Source of the DNA: Cunninghamia lanceolata
Lineage: Eukaryota > Streptophyta > Pinopsida > Cupressales > Cupressaceae
Direction of reading: 5' to 3'
NCBI GenBank assembly: GCA_027924645.1
Contig: BSBN01001150.1
Span: 3,100,001 to 3,164,000, forward strand
DNA length: 64,000 nucleotides
Shown: positions 11,836 to 23,251 of the stretch, piece after piece
Layout of the letters: each line of letters starts with the position of its first letter
How positions within the stretch are numbered: the stretch's first letter is position 1
Program-made: the position numbers and the translations under genes
The notes under the pieces: model-generated
What the model was told of the DNA's origin: nothing
What the model saw: the letters and a program-made list of their open reading frames with translations, nothing else
Database searches by the model: none

Positions 11836-13195
11836 CTAGAAATGAAAATGTGCCTAAAAAACTAAGATATTATTTTTAGGATTCAAAATAGAATCTATTT
11901 TTATTGCAGAATGAGGGCATTTAAACTCTAATCTAATTACAACCAACAATGAAAATGGCCCAAGCTCACAGGTTAGCCATTTTCAATTTCGAAGATAGCC
12001 ATTCTTTAATTAAGTGTAAAATAGCATAATTTCATTCCAAATAAACATCTACAAGAAGATCTTTTCATTGCACCAAATATTCAGTAAGAACTTGATTCGT
12101 TAGCCTTCTATCAAAAATCTATCTCTATCTGGAGGCCACTTATCTTCAACATGAAAACCAAATTGGATTGCTGTTGGAATGATGTAACCTTCATCTACTT
12201 GTCCAATTACATGGCAAAGAATGGATGAGTTCTTTAGTAGTATCACACAAATGGATGAGAGAATCTATCGTGTAAATTAGATCCATTCCTATGTTCTTAT
12301 CAAATCATTACTTGTTTATTTTAAGCTGCTAATCTTCATGTTGAGATGCTTCTGTTCCTTTTTAATCATCATCATTGCTTGATGGTTGTGACAATTGCAC
12401 TTGATCTGCAACTGTGTTAATTCCAATTGTTAGTGCTTATTTTGATGCTTCATAATTTGAAGCTACAAATGCGAGCCTAAATCTCTTGGTGCAAGAATTG
12501 CATCTTGTCTGTATTATATAGCCTTCAAATTTATTTATACTATGATTGATTGGATTTGACTTCCCTCAACTTGCATAGTTTGTGAAATTTCTTGAGCAAA
12601 CTTAACTTGAACATATGATTCTTCATTGATGGAGAGGTAATATACCATTTCTATGAGTTTTTTCAATTTTACAAACTGAAGTTGTGATGTTTGTCGCTAA
12701 AATTTCTCATGTACCATATACTGCTCCAAGATAGATGAATTTTCTGTTTCTTTCTGTCCAACTGTAATTTTTGTTGCTTCAACATGATGGGAAATAAAAA
12801 CTATATTATGATGAATTGATGCATTCTCTTTGACAGTAACTTCATTATCTTGAATCATTTGGGTTGGAGGACATTGATGTGACTCAAAAGGAAAGTTACT
12901 TTTCGCTCTACTCCAATGGCTTTGAATTATGATAAAATCTGATTTATATAAATTCCTATGGATGTCATGTCAACATGCTACATGCTACATGTGACTTCAA
13001 ATTTGGAGTTTCTATGCATTCCTAGTTCTATTTTTTATGGTTGATTCAAATTTGGTTGATAGGTCTATTATTTATGTATTTGCAAGCATGTAAGGTGTAG
13101 GTTTATTTCAGAAGCACGTGTGCATTTATATCATGGATTTTTTAAAGATGTATGTAGAAGTTGGAAAATTTATATGTAGGTTTATTTACATCATG
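11836..13195. other. No gene recognised
   Basis: Frames are short in all six readings and no domain was recognised. The base composition is AT-rich without tandem structure. It may belong to X1 or to the Ty3 relic beside it. Confidence 0.35.
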
Positions 13196-13252
13196 ACATA
13201 CAATATGTTTGACAAAAAATTTAATTATCATGCTGCAGATAAATTTAGACAC

Positions 13253-15181
13253 ATGGATGACCAATCTTCACATCAATCACATCAGTCAGGTCAACCTAAC
13301 AATCATGATAATTCTACGTTCTATGTTGAGAACATTTAGAGGTTTGAAAAAGATTTGGATGAACTCAACAATATAATACACAATACACCAAACCTGTCAA
13401 ATAGAGATAGGTTGGTTAGGATTATAGATGAGATAACACGTATAATCAAAGTTATTCGATCATACAATCCCTATGATGAGATTAGTGTTGACAAGTTCTA
13501 TGCATCACTTTCTCAGAGTGTTGTCAGCCAGGAGAAATGGCTATCTATTTCTAGGGTGGTTTCAGTAGATAATGTTCTCAACATGTTCCCTTCTTATAGG
13601 GGAAAAGAGAGAGTGAGAGGCTATTCTCCCACCAAGTGTGTGGATGCAGTTGTCGGTCCTTTCATCTATCCTAGGTTTTTGGCAACTCATCACAAATGGC
13701 CAAACAATGATGAGTTGCCATTATATTTTTGCAAACAATTATATGCAGAGTTCCATTTACATTTATCTATCAATTATACATCTTTCCCTAAACATGTTGG
13801 TCAGGGGAAAGGGAGGTTTGCAGAGAGACCTGAGTATAGAAGACTAGATGTGCCACCTCTTGAGAACAAGAGGTCCTTAGTTGGCCCACACCTTTTGGTT
13901 CTTCCAAAACGTGTGGAACTAGCAAATGCTCCTTGATCATCATTGACCCCCTCGAGATGCATGATTTTTGAGAGCACGGTGACTATTACCACTAAGGTTG
14001 ATCAATTTTCATCTGATCATGTTGGTAGATATTTGTTACGCCCAAGGATTGACATTCCATCCACTAAGACCATATTGACCAGCTGTTCAGATCGTTACAT
14101 TCGTGCTGATATACAATCACCACATGATGTGGCACATATTAGTGGAGAGAGTGCTTTGCAGAATATGACTAGATGCCTAGCCAGTGATTTATTAGATTCA
14201 TACCAATTCATCAACGATGAGTATGGGATCCCACTTGAAGCTATATCCTTACATCTCAAGCGATATTTTGGTAGACGGAGGAGCCATGGTGAGTCAAGTT
14301 CACAGGGTTTGGGGGGACATCAGGATGTTCCAATTGGTCCTACAGGCTCCACCCCTTCGCATGTTCCAGTTGGTCCTGAAGTTGAGGTTACTGCACATGA
14401 TGTTATGGGAGGTGAGTATAGCAGGCTTCTTTTCGGCACTAAGACTGCACCATCTACATGTTTATCGTTGTCTCTCCATGATTCTGACCTCAGTGGGATT
14501 GGGAGGGCCTTTGTTGGTGCATTTGAGGTACAATTTATTTAAAAATTATAATCTAAATTCATAAATTATATATTTAAAAATTATAAGTTCAATTTTAAAT
14601 TAAATTACATACATTGAAGCTCTGACTCTTGATTGTAATCTTAAATGTACATGTGTATTAGACATAAGCTACTGTTTTACAACCTGGATATGGAGATTTG
14701 CATCATGTTGGCAATCCTAGTCATCATCATGAGGTATTTAAAAACCAGGTCTATATATCACATGTACATATAAGTTTGATTTAAGTGTACACATATATCA
14801 AGTTAACTTTCTACATATAGACATCAAGTGTACAAGTTTTCTTACTAAATACACATATGCTTATATATTGTATGAACACATGTCATATATAGGTTGCAGG
14901 ATCAGGTCATGCTTCTATTGAGACTCCTCTACATGATGCAGACCGTGTATGTCAGGTAATTTATATTTGTCAAGTATTATTTATTTATTTACAATCAAAA
15001 CAAATTATATTTGTGTATATATATAGAATTTGAAAATTTTATGGTGTTTCATGTGCAGACCCCGACCCACAACTCAGCACAGTGCTCAGGTCACAGATCA
15101 GTCGAGGGCTCTAATCAGGGATCAGGACACAGCTCGAGGCAGAGAGAGGCTCAATCTACTCATATAGAGAGATATTTATGA
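13253..15181 (+). pseudogene. X1 gene A: split ORF of unknown function
   Basis: From ATG 13253 (MDDQSSHQSHQSGQPNNHD) one frame stays open to 14527 except for a TAG at 13337-13339 and a TGA at 13934-13936. It ends at GAG|GTACAA, a possible donor. Two further exons keep phase 0: 14893-14955 (between ATATAG and CAG|GTAATT; SGHASIETPLHDADRVCQ) and 15059-15181 (after GTGCAG; ends IERYL, TGA). The product would be about 485 residues. It has a Gln/His/Ser N-terminus, a helical region (RIIDEITRIIKVIRSYNPYD), a central block with FPKHVGQGKGRFAERPEYRR, and a Ser/Gln/Gly-rich tail. An additional small exon near 14675-14731 is possible but its acceptor is unclear. I recognise no family. It is convergent with gene B and may be its partner in one transposon. 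Confidence 0.5.
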
Positions 15182-16345
15182 GTTGTTATTATGATTCAGA
15201 TGTTTTATATTTGGGCATTTGGATATTATGAGTTACATGTTATTATATTTTATCTAGACATTTTTATGAGTCACATGAACTTTTATATCTAGACATTGTT
15301 ATTATGAGTCACATGTTTTATATTTGGATGTTATATACACTTATGTTTTATATCTTAGAGACATTCTTATTATGAGTCACATGCTTTATATTTACATTTT
15401 GAAATTTATATTATGAGTTACATGCTTTATATTAATTATTTGGACATTTGGATGTCCATTGTTTATTTTGTGAAGAAATTTAATTACTTTTTCCTTTATG
15501 AATAAATTTAATGCATTGATGTAATATAGATATAATTGCTTGGTATTATTCAATCCAAGGATAACCAAGTGCCATGTTTAATCTACTTGATGTTGGTATG
15601 ATATGAAACAATGTAGGATCCTCCCTTGTAAATGACATAATCTTTTCAATGGTTGAATAGGTATCAAAGTAATCACATTGTCCCCTAAAATAGAAGATTA
15701 AGTTCACAATATTTCACATGAAAAAATAAATCTATAAATGATGCATAATGTTTGTGTGAATGGGAAAAGGTAAAATACCTATTTTTATGTGGTAAATTAT
15801 TTTCAATTACCTACCCTAATGTTCCACTATAAATCTAACATAAAAAGAGTTTTATTTAGTTAAAGAAAACATAAGTAACTACTCTAACCAATAAGTTAGT
15901 GTTGTTTTTCCTTTTATCTAAATTTCTAAATGTGTCCTAATTAGGCTATATTCCTAATCTAAAATAAGATTAAGTTGTGAAATAGAAAATCAATATAGGA
16001 AGATATCTAAGAAAATGAAGTAGTACATATAAATATTTTGAAGTAGTATATAGCAAATGAAGATATCTCAATGCTTAAATATTTTGAGTAATAAATGAAA
16101 TGTAATCAAATATTAAAGAAATTTGTACATATTTTAAAAAGATACAGCATATAAATACCATTAAAGATCTACCTAAAGTTCAGTTAAAATAACAATCATC
16201 ATGTTAAAATCCAAAATACAAAAGAACTCTTAGAAGAGAACTCATAAGCACATCATCTTTGAACATGTAAATTATGAACTAGATAGATCTATCTAATGTA
16301 GGTTTGTTAAGTTTGAGACCCCTACATGATAAGGATACAAACAAA
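15182..16345. other. AT-rich spacer between genes A and B
   Basis: No ORF or RNA gene recognised. From 15183 to 15440 a short phrase like ttatgagtcacatg.tttatattt recurs about five times at irregular spacing, immediately after the gene A stop codon. This may be its 3' untranslated region. Confidence 0.45.
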
Positions 16346-16349
16346 AGAG

Positions 16350-16423
16350 CTTCCCTTAGCTTTGAGAAATATTTATTCTGACAAGGCCAACCACGTGAAG
16401 GTGGAAGCTCAGTGGCCTCACCT
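16350..16423 (+). repeat. CACGTG-containing dispersed repeat, copy 1
   Basis: Contains cttagctttgagaaatattta, then aaggccaaccacgtgaagg, tggaagct and ggcctc. Related copies lie at about 24196-24276 and 25510-25600. The conserved centre holds a G-box-like CCACGTGA. Only this copy continues directly into the minisatellite that follows. Confidence 0.75.
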
Positions 16424-16982
16424 AAGACCTAACACACCTAAAACCTAAGACCTAAGACCTAGAACACAACTAAGACCTAGAAGACACCTTTAAGACACTT
16501 AAGACATACATTAAGACACCTAAGACCTTTAAGACACTTAAGACATACACTAAGACACCTAAGACCTTTAAGACACTTAGAAGACATACCTACTTGACAC
16601 ATTTAAGACACCTAGACACCTAAGTCTTAAAACACCTAAGAAACCTAAGACCTATAAGACACCTATACACCTCTAAAACACCTAAGAATTAAGACATGTC
16701 TAAGACACCTAAGAAACTTAAGACATATAGTAAGACACCTAAGACCTTTAAGAGACTTACTTCACATATCTACTTGACACATTTAAGACACCTAGACACC
16801 TAAGACACCTAAAACACCTAAGAAAGGTCTAAGATGCCTAATCTACCTTTAAGACACTTAAGACATATATCTAAGACACGTTTTAAGACACATTTAAGAC
16901 ACCTAGACACCTAAGACCTAAAACACCTAAGAAATTGTAAGACCTAAGACACCTCTAGACACCTAAGACATCTAAGACTATC
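16424..16982 (+). repeat. Degenerate CCTAAGACA minisatellite
   Basis: About 560 bp made almost wholly of variants of a 9-10 bp word (cctaagaca, cttaagaca, tttaagaca). Longer period-like blocks are also present: for example taagacacctaagaccttt, then aagacacttaagacatac, recurs near 16510, 16550 and 16730. It starts exactly where the CACGTG repeat has gacctaagac in its other copies, which suggests expansion from that terminus. Confidence 0.9.
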
Positions 16983-17293
16983 TATATATAGTTTAGAGAT
17001 CATACCTGCACAACATGAAGTTCAATTTTATAACTTGAAATCCTTATAGGCATAGACCTACATAATTGCAAAAACAAAAATCTATGTAAATAAATGTATA
17101 GCTCGTTTGTAGCTTGATCATGTTTGATTATAATAAAATTTGAACTAAGAACCATTGAAATTAAAATTTGAAAGGAAAGAACTATCAAGAATCATGTACA
17201 TTTTAAAATAAATCAATAGATCAATATATAATTCAAGTGCATATACCTTCATACCATGTATTGATTGGTTCAACTCACTCTTCAATAATGTAG

Positions 17294-20200
17294 TTAGAGC
17301 TCTTGGTACATATAATCCGGATCTTCTCTATCTTTTATTATCTCTAAAATCTTTTCGTGATCTTCAATAGACAACCTCCACTTTTGTTGGCCACGTCCTC
17401 TTTTTTGTAAAGTTTTCAAACTTAATCTTGTTGCTATAACTAAGTGATTGTACTGTAGAACATTTTGTCCTGGCATATAATCAATAAATATAATACCATT
17501 TTTATCTATCTTTACTTGTTGATAATAGGTGCCTTCAACAACAACTAATCCAATGGGATATGATTGTCCATCACAATCTGTCATTGATTCTAACAATTTT
17601 GATTTTGCTTGTGTGCATCATAGTAGATAGTAATCTACACCTTCTGTATTGTCAGAATCTGCAACCACAACAAAAATATCTCTTGTACACACCACAAGCA
17701 AACATGTTTGTACATTTGAGTTAAACAATGTAAATCAAATGTTCAAAACTTTATTACAATCTAGAATATAAATCAATTATGTAACTTACCTATAACAACT
17801 AAATCTGATACACGTTCGTAATCAGCTGAATATATAGGATCATATACATCTACAATGTCACTATCTTCAAAAGGAGGCATTGATACTATTTGTTTCATTT
17901 CCCATTGTGAAACATATCCATCCCTTACATTTGGACATTGTAGAATATTTGCATTGTTCTCAATGCAATCAACACAAAAACAAGATTTTTCTCACTTGAA
18001 TAGCAAGAGGCTTGCTATGTCTTGTAGTCATGACTTGATGCAAACTTCTAACACCATTAATTGCTTGACAATTATATGGATTTGATTGATCAATATCTGC
18101 ACGTATGAACAAATTCTTGAGCATCTCAATTAAAACTAAAATTCAATTAAATCACATGTGTACTTAAATTTAAATATTAAAGTTTTCAAATAACATAAAT
18201 TCAATTAACATACCTTTAACTTCCCAAAAATAGTGTTTGTTGTATATTGAGTCACAGGCACCAAAATGGCTTTTGCACCATTCAACAATTTGATTTGCAT
18301 TTCGTATGGTGTTACCTGCAATTTCATGTTGGTGAAGTGCCCAAGTAAGAGGTAAGAATTTAAAAAATTTCACATGTACATCCAACTATTACAATACATG
18401 TAGATCAATTACATAAATCATTGTAGAAATATTCAACAATTTTAAATTTTGTAAATTCTGTATCTAGTACATTACCTACAAGTTCATATTGGCGAAGTGC
18501 ATGCTTTACACATGCTCCTACTCCATCATGCTCTCCTTTTCCATGTCCACTCTCAAAAAAATTCCACAAAAAATTTATGCCAAATCTAGCATGTTGTTGC
18601 GTTAACCAATTAAATGCTTTTGTAGACTTAAATTGTCCTGTATAAATAGTTATATATAAACAACGATTTGAAAACCAAAAACTAGTTAAAAATTCAAGTC
18701 TTAAAATTTTATAAATTTTTAAATTAAAAATTAAAAATTAAAAAATAATAATAAAATCAACACTTACCAGCACATCCATCAGACCAAATCCAGTGTTGTA
18801 ATGCAGTAATAGCACGTTGTCTCAAATCTTCAAAAAACATTCGAAAGCAATGTGCTACATAACTTCTATCATGACCCATATCATCACTGATATAAAAGTG
18901 AACCTCCTTGATGATAATTTGTTCATCTTTGGTACTCTCTACCTCATCTACAAATAACTTAGCATGTATATAGCAAACTTATACAAAGATTGTGACTTGC
19001 TCTGAATGATAATATTGACTTTGAATCTCAGTTTGAGGACTAAATGTATAATTTTTAGAAAAATTTACAATAGAGAGACTGCAACCCGGTGGAAAACAAT
19101 TCTTTGAGTCACAAAATTGCTTAGCCTACCATCTTGTGCCATGATATTGTTGGATATGTGGGTATACAATGTTACGAAATTTGTTCATAAACTCGTTGCA
19201 GGGCAATTCACTCTCTCTCAAAACAATTTTTTTAGATTCAGCTCCTAACTTCATTGAGTATTTCTCATATTCAAATCTCTTCCAAACAACTAACATTGAA
19301 TGATCAATATTCCCAAATGGTAAAAATTTCATCAAATTTCCACAATCTACACATATATTTCTTATACACTGTACATTGAATTCATCTTAATCTTCTAGTT
19401 TTTCACATAAGATAGACTTCACAAATTGTGTTGTACTTCCAGGGATGCCTACATTTGGATTAACTATTACCATAAGTTTTTTATATGATTGTAGGTGTAG
19501 ATGAAATTCAGCATGATTTCGACAGCAACAAGTTTCACGTACTTTATTTATACGTACAAAACATGGTCGTAAATTCTCAAACATCCTTTGAGAAATCTTC
19601 ACCTGTGAAAATTCTTGCTTGAATGCTTCAAAAAATTCACTTTGTGTTGTATCTATAAAATGCTTTGGATGAGAAATTTTTTTACCATCTTCGTCTTTTA
19701 TTTGTATAGTGTCCCTTCTATTGGAAGAAACACATGAATGCTTGGTCCAATATCCAATTACTTTTTGTTTTACATCTTCTAAAATTCTATCTCTCCGAGG
19801 GACTTGACAAATATTTACCCTATTATTTTCAATGTTTTCATCTAATTTGTTTCTCTTCTTGATATATCTTTGAACAATTCTCCTAGATACATTTACTAAT
19901 TGGGCAATTGCTTTAACTTGTCTTCTATGTGATAATTTCTTATTAGAAATTACAATCATCAGTTCTCTACGTGCAGCACTTAAATCAGAACTTCGACTCT
20001 TGGTTTGAATACAATCCAATGTTGTTTGCAAGTTTTCAATTACTGTCTGATTTACTAAATTTGAAGATTTTTTCTTGTTATCAACTCCTAACAACTCCAA
20101 AACAGGGGTCGTTTCTTTTCGCCTAAATAACTTTGCAATTTTATTGTGCTTTCAGGTAACATATGTTCAGGTGAAATATTTTTGAAAAAAACATCCTCAT

Positions 20201-20396
20201 CCATCCCCATAAGATTTTTCATTCCATGCAAAAAAATTCTATCACTACTACCAATTTCATCTTGTACTTGTTCATTAACACGTCCTTCAACTTGCTCATC
20301 AATAATTTCAATGGATTGTTCTTGACTAGATGTTCCTAGGGTTTTTTCATCTCTTTTTCAGTCATACAACCTTGATCTAGTTCTTTTATTCCCCAT
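17294..20396 (-). pseudogene. X1 gene B: five-exon DDE-transposase-like gene
   Basis: Exons on the minus strand: 20396-18768, 18637-18476, 18315-18214, 18135-17790 and 17658-17294. Every intron has GT/AG ends and all junctions are phase 1, giving about 866 codons from MGNKRTRSR to DPDYMYQEL. The order is an acidic N-terminus; a helix-turn-helix-like block (HRRQVKAIAQLVNVSRRIVQ); a Cys/His region (RETCCCRNHAEFHLHL, then CIRNICVDCGNL); NFSKNYTFSPQTEIQSQYYH; ISDDMGHDRSYV; IWSDGCAGQFKS, split by intron 1; NFFESGHGKGEHDGVG; and a C-terminal domain with YPIGLVVVEGTYYQQV. The SDG...QFKS and HGKG...DGxG blocks recur in a eukaryotic transposase-like family I know mainly from unannotated animal proteins; the acidic residues there are the likely catalytic ones. 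Breaks: TGA at 20358-20360, a frameshift near 20115, TAA 19387-19389, TAG at 19126, TAA 18979-18981, an extra A in exon 4 and a TGA in exon 5. The expected D of the NFSKNY block is N. Confidence 0.75.
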
Positions 20397-20681
20397 CAGA
20401 AATTGCTTGTTTTAATTCACCTACACACACATATACATCCTAATAAATAACTCATGAAGTTCAATTTTTACATGGTAAAATAAGTAAATAAGTTGGGAAT
20501 CATGTTATATACCTAAAAATTTGTAACCTCTCTTGCCAAAAAAACTCCTTTTGTGTGGTTTCTCCAAATGCTTGAATTGAAAAAAAAAATTAAAAATAAT
20601 TTTTAGCCTCTATTGCAAAAAATTATGCTTCTTCTATTTTCTCCTTGATGCTTGAATTGAGAAAAAACACAAAAAATAAAG

Positions 20682-20703
20682 CCATATATATATATATATA
20701 TAA
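20682..20703. repeat. (AT)n microsatellite
   Basis: A pure alternating AT run of about 20 bases upstream of gene B. Similar runs occur at 24713-24730 and, longer, in the G1 3' LTR near 59143-59170 and 59420-59435. Confidence 0.85.
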
Positions 20704-20762
20704 TTAAGTTCTAAAAAAACAAAAAAACAAACTGCCGACCGGTGGTGGTCACCGGAATTATA

Positions 20763-20821
20763 TGATTTCAGGCGAGTCAATCTCACCCGAATTTGATCCA
20801 GGCGAGTTCGATTCACCCGAA
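20763..20821. repeat. GGCGAGT / TCACCCGA motif pair, right copy
   Basis: Two tandem occurrences of aggcgagt followed by ctcacccgaa or ttcacccgaa, mirroring the cluster at 9467-9562. It lies between the gene B start and the point (about 20885) where similarity to X2 begins. Confidence 0.5.
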
Positions 20822-21313
20822 ACTGTCTATGTGGCATTCCACTTGGTAGCCACCTCCTCATTTTCTAGGGTTTTTTGAAATTCTCAACTTAAACTGAATA
20901 TTTCTTTAATCAGAATGGATTATTTCAAAAATAAAAAAAAAATACCCTTTTGTAGAGCTCTGAGTCTAGAATCCAAATATGATTTTTTTTTAATATTTTT
21001 ATTAGTTTTAATATGTTTTTTTAAAATTATTGCAAGTAGGTTGTTAAAATCACAGATGACACTGATTGGAAATTTTTTAAAATATATCAAAACACATCCA
21101 AAATTTTTCAAAATCATATGGTGCACTAGAGGAAAGAGTCCTCTCCAAAAGGGTATAATTGGTTTTGTGAAAATGATAAAAAATTATACAAAAGTTGACG
21201 TGGAATGAAAACTATCAGATTCTGTAAAGTTTGACTTTAAAATGATATTACGAAGAAAATATGCATTGAAAACTAGTTTTTTTTCTCCATGCACTAGATA
21301 TTAAACTCATCTA

Positions 21314-22812
21314 GATGTTAATTCTTTTGATGTTCCTCACTTTCCTTCGGAGGGAAGGGGTTCTATGATCTAGCATACTCTGAAAATGAGGGCTAAGTTG
21401 GTTAAGAATGGGCTTTTTTGGATCTGTCATTTGGGATCTCGAGCTCTTTTTGGATGGATTCTTGGGATGGTCATCCTTCTATCCTGTCTTCTTTTCCTCA
21501 CCTCTAGTCCCTTTGTGATATTTTTACTGCTACAAGTTGGGACACTGTTGAGCATTATAAGGTTGCACAGAATTGTGGGTTGGCTGTTAGTTTTAGATGG
21601 AAGCACTCTTCTAAATGGCGACCAGGAGGGTCTGAGGAGGATAGGCGAGAGTTGGCTCTAATTCTTGCTTCTCGTGAATGCAATACTTTGGTGGGACATT
21701 ATGTTTTGGCTTGGGCTGGCAGTGATTTATCTAGGAAGTACTCTGTTTCAGCAGGTTATGTGCAACTTGTTAGGTAGATGTTCGAAGACACTGAGGTTCC
21801 TTGGTGGAAGCAAGTTTGGCACAAATTTTCATGGCCCAAATGCAATTTCTTTATGTGGTTGGTGGTTCATAACCGGTGTCTTACTTGGGATAATCTGAGA
21901 AAGCGTGGTTTTTAGGGCCCCTCGATGTGTGTGTTGTGCCGTAATAGTGAGGAAAGTGTTTCTCGTCTCTTTTTCCAGTGTTCTTTCTCTAGGGAGATTT
22001 AGCATTTCTGGTGGCGTGTTTGGAACCAACCATGTTGGCAGGTCTCCTCTTTGGCTAAGTGTTTTGAACATTGGGGAACGGCCCCTATTAAAACCTCTTT
22101 TCTTCAAGTTACTTGGGCTCTTGGCCCTTCCTTTATTATTTGGCATATCTGGTTGGAGAGGAATCGTTAGATTTTTCAAGATGTGATGTTGGTGGCCCAT
22201 CATTTGTGGTGGAAAATTCTTCATTCTTTAGGAGAAACTGTTTCAGCAAATTACGATTTGGTAGAAGCAGTGGATCCTCAAGATGTTGCTTGCTGCAGTC
22301 GTCTTCATATTCCTCCTCAACAAGGTCATGGTCGATTCATGAAAAATAAATGCTGGCACCCTTTTCGGAAGATAAATAGGGAGGGGCATTGGACTCCTCC
22401 TCAGGGAGTTTTGAAACTCAACATGGATGGTTCTTCTCGAGGAAACCCTGGTCATGCTGGTATTGGTGGAGTTGGTCAGGATAGTTCTGGTTCTGTGCAG
22501 TTTATTTTTTCTCTTTATAAGGGTCTTCATTCTAAGAATTTGATGGAGGCTCTTGCCATTTTATATGATGTGGATCGCGGTTGTCATCTTGGACAGAGAA
22601 GGATCATTTGTGAGTCTAATTCCCAGGTGGTGGTGTATTTGTTGAATAAACAACATTTAGATGATGTTAGTTGGCATTTAGCTTTGGTTGTTAAACAGAT
22701 TCTTAATATGTGTGATTCTTTGGATTCGATTACTTTCAATCATATTCCTAGAGAATGGAACAGAGTAGTGGATTGTTTGGCCAAATGGGCCTCTAATCAC
22801 ATGCAAAATTAG
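21314..22812 (+). pseudogene. LINE ORF2 C-terminus: zf-RVT and RNase H
   Basis: The reverse transcriptase core is missing. After a frame change near 21440 the text reads FRWKHSSKWRPGGSEEDRRE and ...VLAWAGSDLSRKYSVSAGYV. The zinc-binding domain of plant LINE reverse transcriptases follows (WPKCNFFMWLVVHNRCLTWD, then CVLCRNSEESVSRLFFQCSF). Next comes an RNase H domain of the plant RVT_3 type: LKLNMDGSSRGNPGHAGIGG with the first catalytic Asp, MEALAIL with the Glu, CESNSQVVV where the third acidic residue appears as Asn, and IPREWNRVVDCLAKWA at the end. One frame from about 21790 to 22812 is interrupted only by TAG at 21913-21915, 22000-22002 and 22168-22170. The final TAG is at 22810-22812. Confidence 0.88.
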
Positions 22813-22956
22813 AATATTGTGGATTGGGGTCAAATACCCCTGGATTTGTCTCAAAAGTTGGACCACTTAGTGGAGCTTGACAGGGCTGTGTAATGCCCTC
22901 GCTTTGTGCTTCTTCTGGTTTGAATAAATTTTTACCCCTCTTTTAGTTTTTAAAAA
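21314..22956 (+). mobile_element. 5'-truncated L1-type LINE
   Basis: The body is flanked by an 11-bp direct repeat aaactcatcta (21303-21313 and 22957-22967). It begins directly in coding sequence (DVNSFDVPHFPSEGRG), carries the C-terminal part of ORF2, and ends in a short 3' region with an AATAAA-like aataaatt at 22923 and an A tract at 22952-22959. 5' truncation, a variable-length TSD and an A-rich tail are the standard signature of target-primed reverse transcription. It interrupts the right arm of X1, so it is younger than X1. Confidence 0.9.
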
Positions 22957-23251
22957 AAACTCATCTATTTGGGAAAAAAAATAGGGAAAAATAAGATTGT
23001 TTGCTCTTTCTTTTTGTGACGTGAACTCAAAGTCACTTTTTCCTGAAATTTTCAGCAATTCAAAATTTGCTCTTAAATTTATTAAAAAATGTCAAAATAA
23101 ATTTTTTTAATTTTTGAAAAATTACAAGCCTAAAATTCATCCAGAGATCTACATTTCATTAGTTTACATCATTTTGAAATTCAAAACATAAATGCCACTT
23201 CTATGAGGTCAAAGTTGAAACTTTTTGCTTGTGTTGGCCGATTCCTTTATA

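Larger units (their letters stand above)
20886..23251. other. Non-coding right arm of X1, shared with X2
   Basis: Read on the minus strand from 23251 to about 20886, omitting the LINE at 21314-22967, this arm follows 35679-36390 of X2 phrase by phrase. Shared phrases include ttttataaaggaa, tatgttttgaattt, aaaatgatgtaaactaat, agtgcatgga, cgtcaacttttg, tcctctagtg and aaaagggtattttt. Long AT insertions and deletions separate them. Similarity stops near 20885. No coding potential is seen outside the LINE. Confidence 0.7.

Noticed and set aside
16424..16982. CRISPR-like or telomere-like array
   Set aside because: The CCTAAGACA words are short, contiguous and degenerate, with no spacers. The word is not the plant telomere repeat (CCCTAAA), although it is superficially similar.
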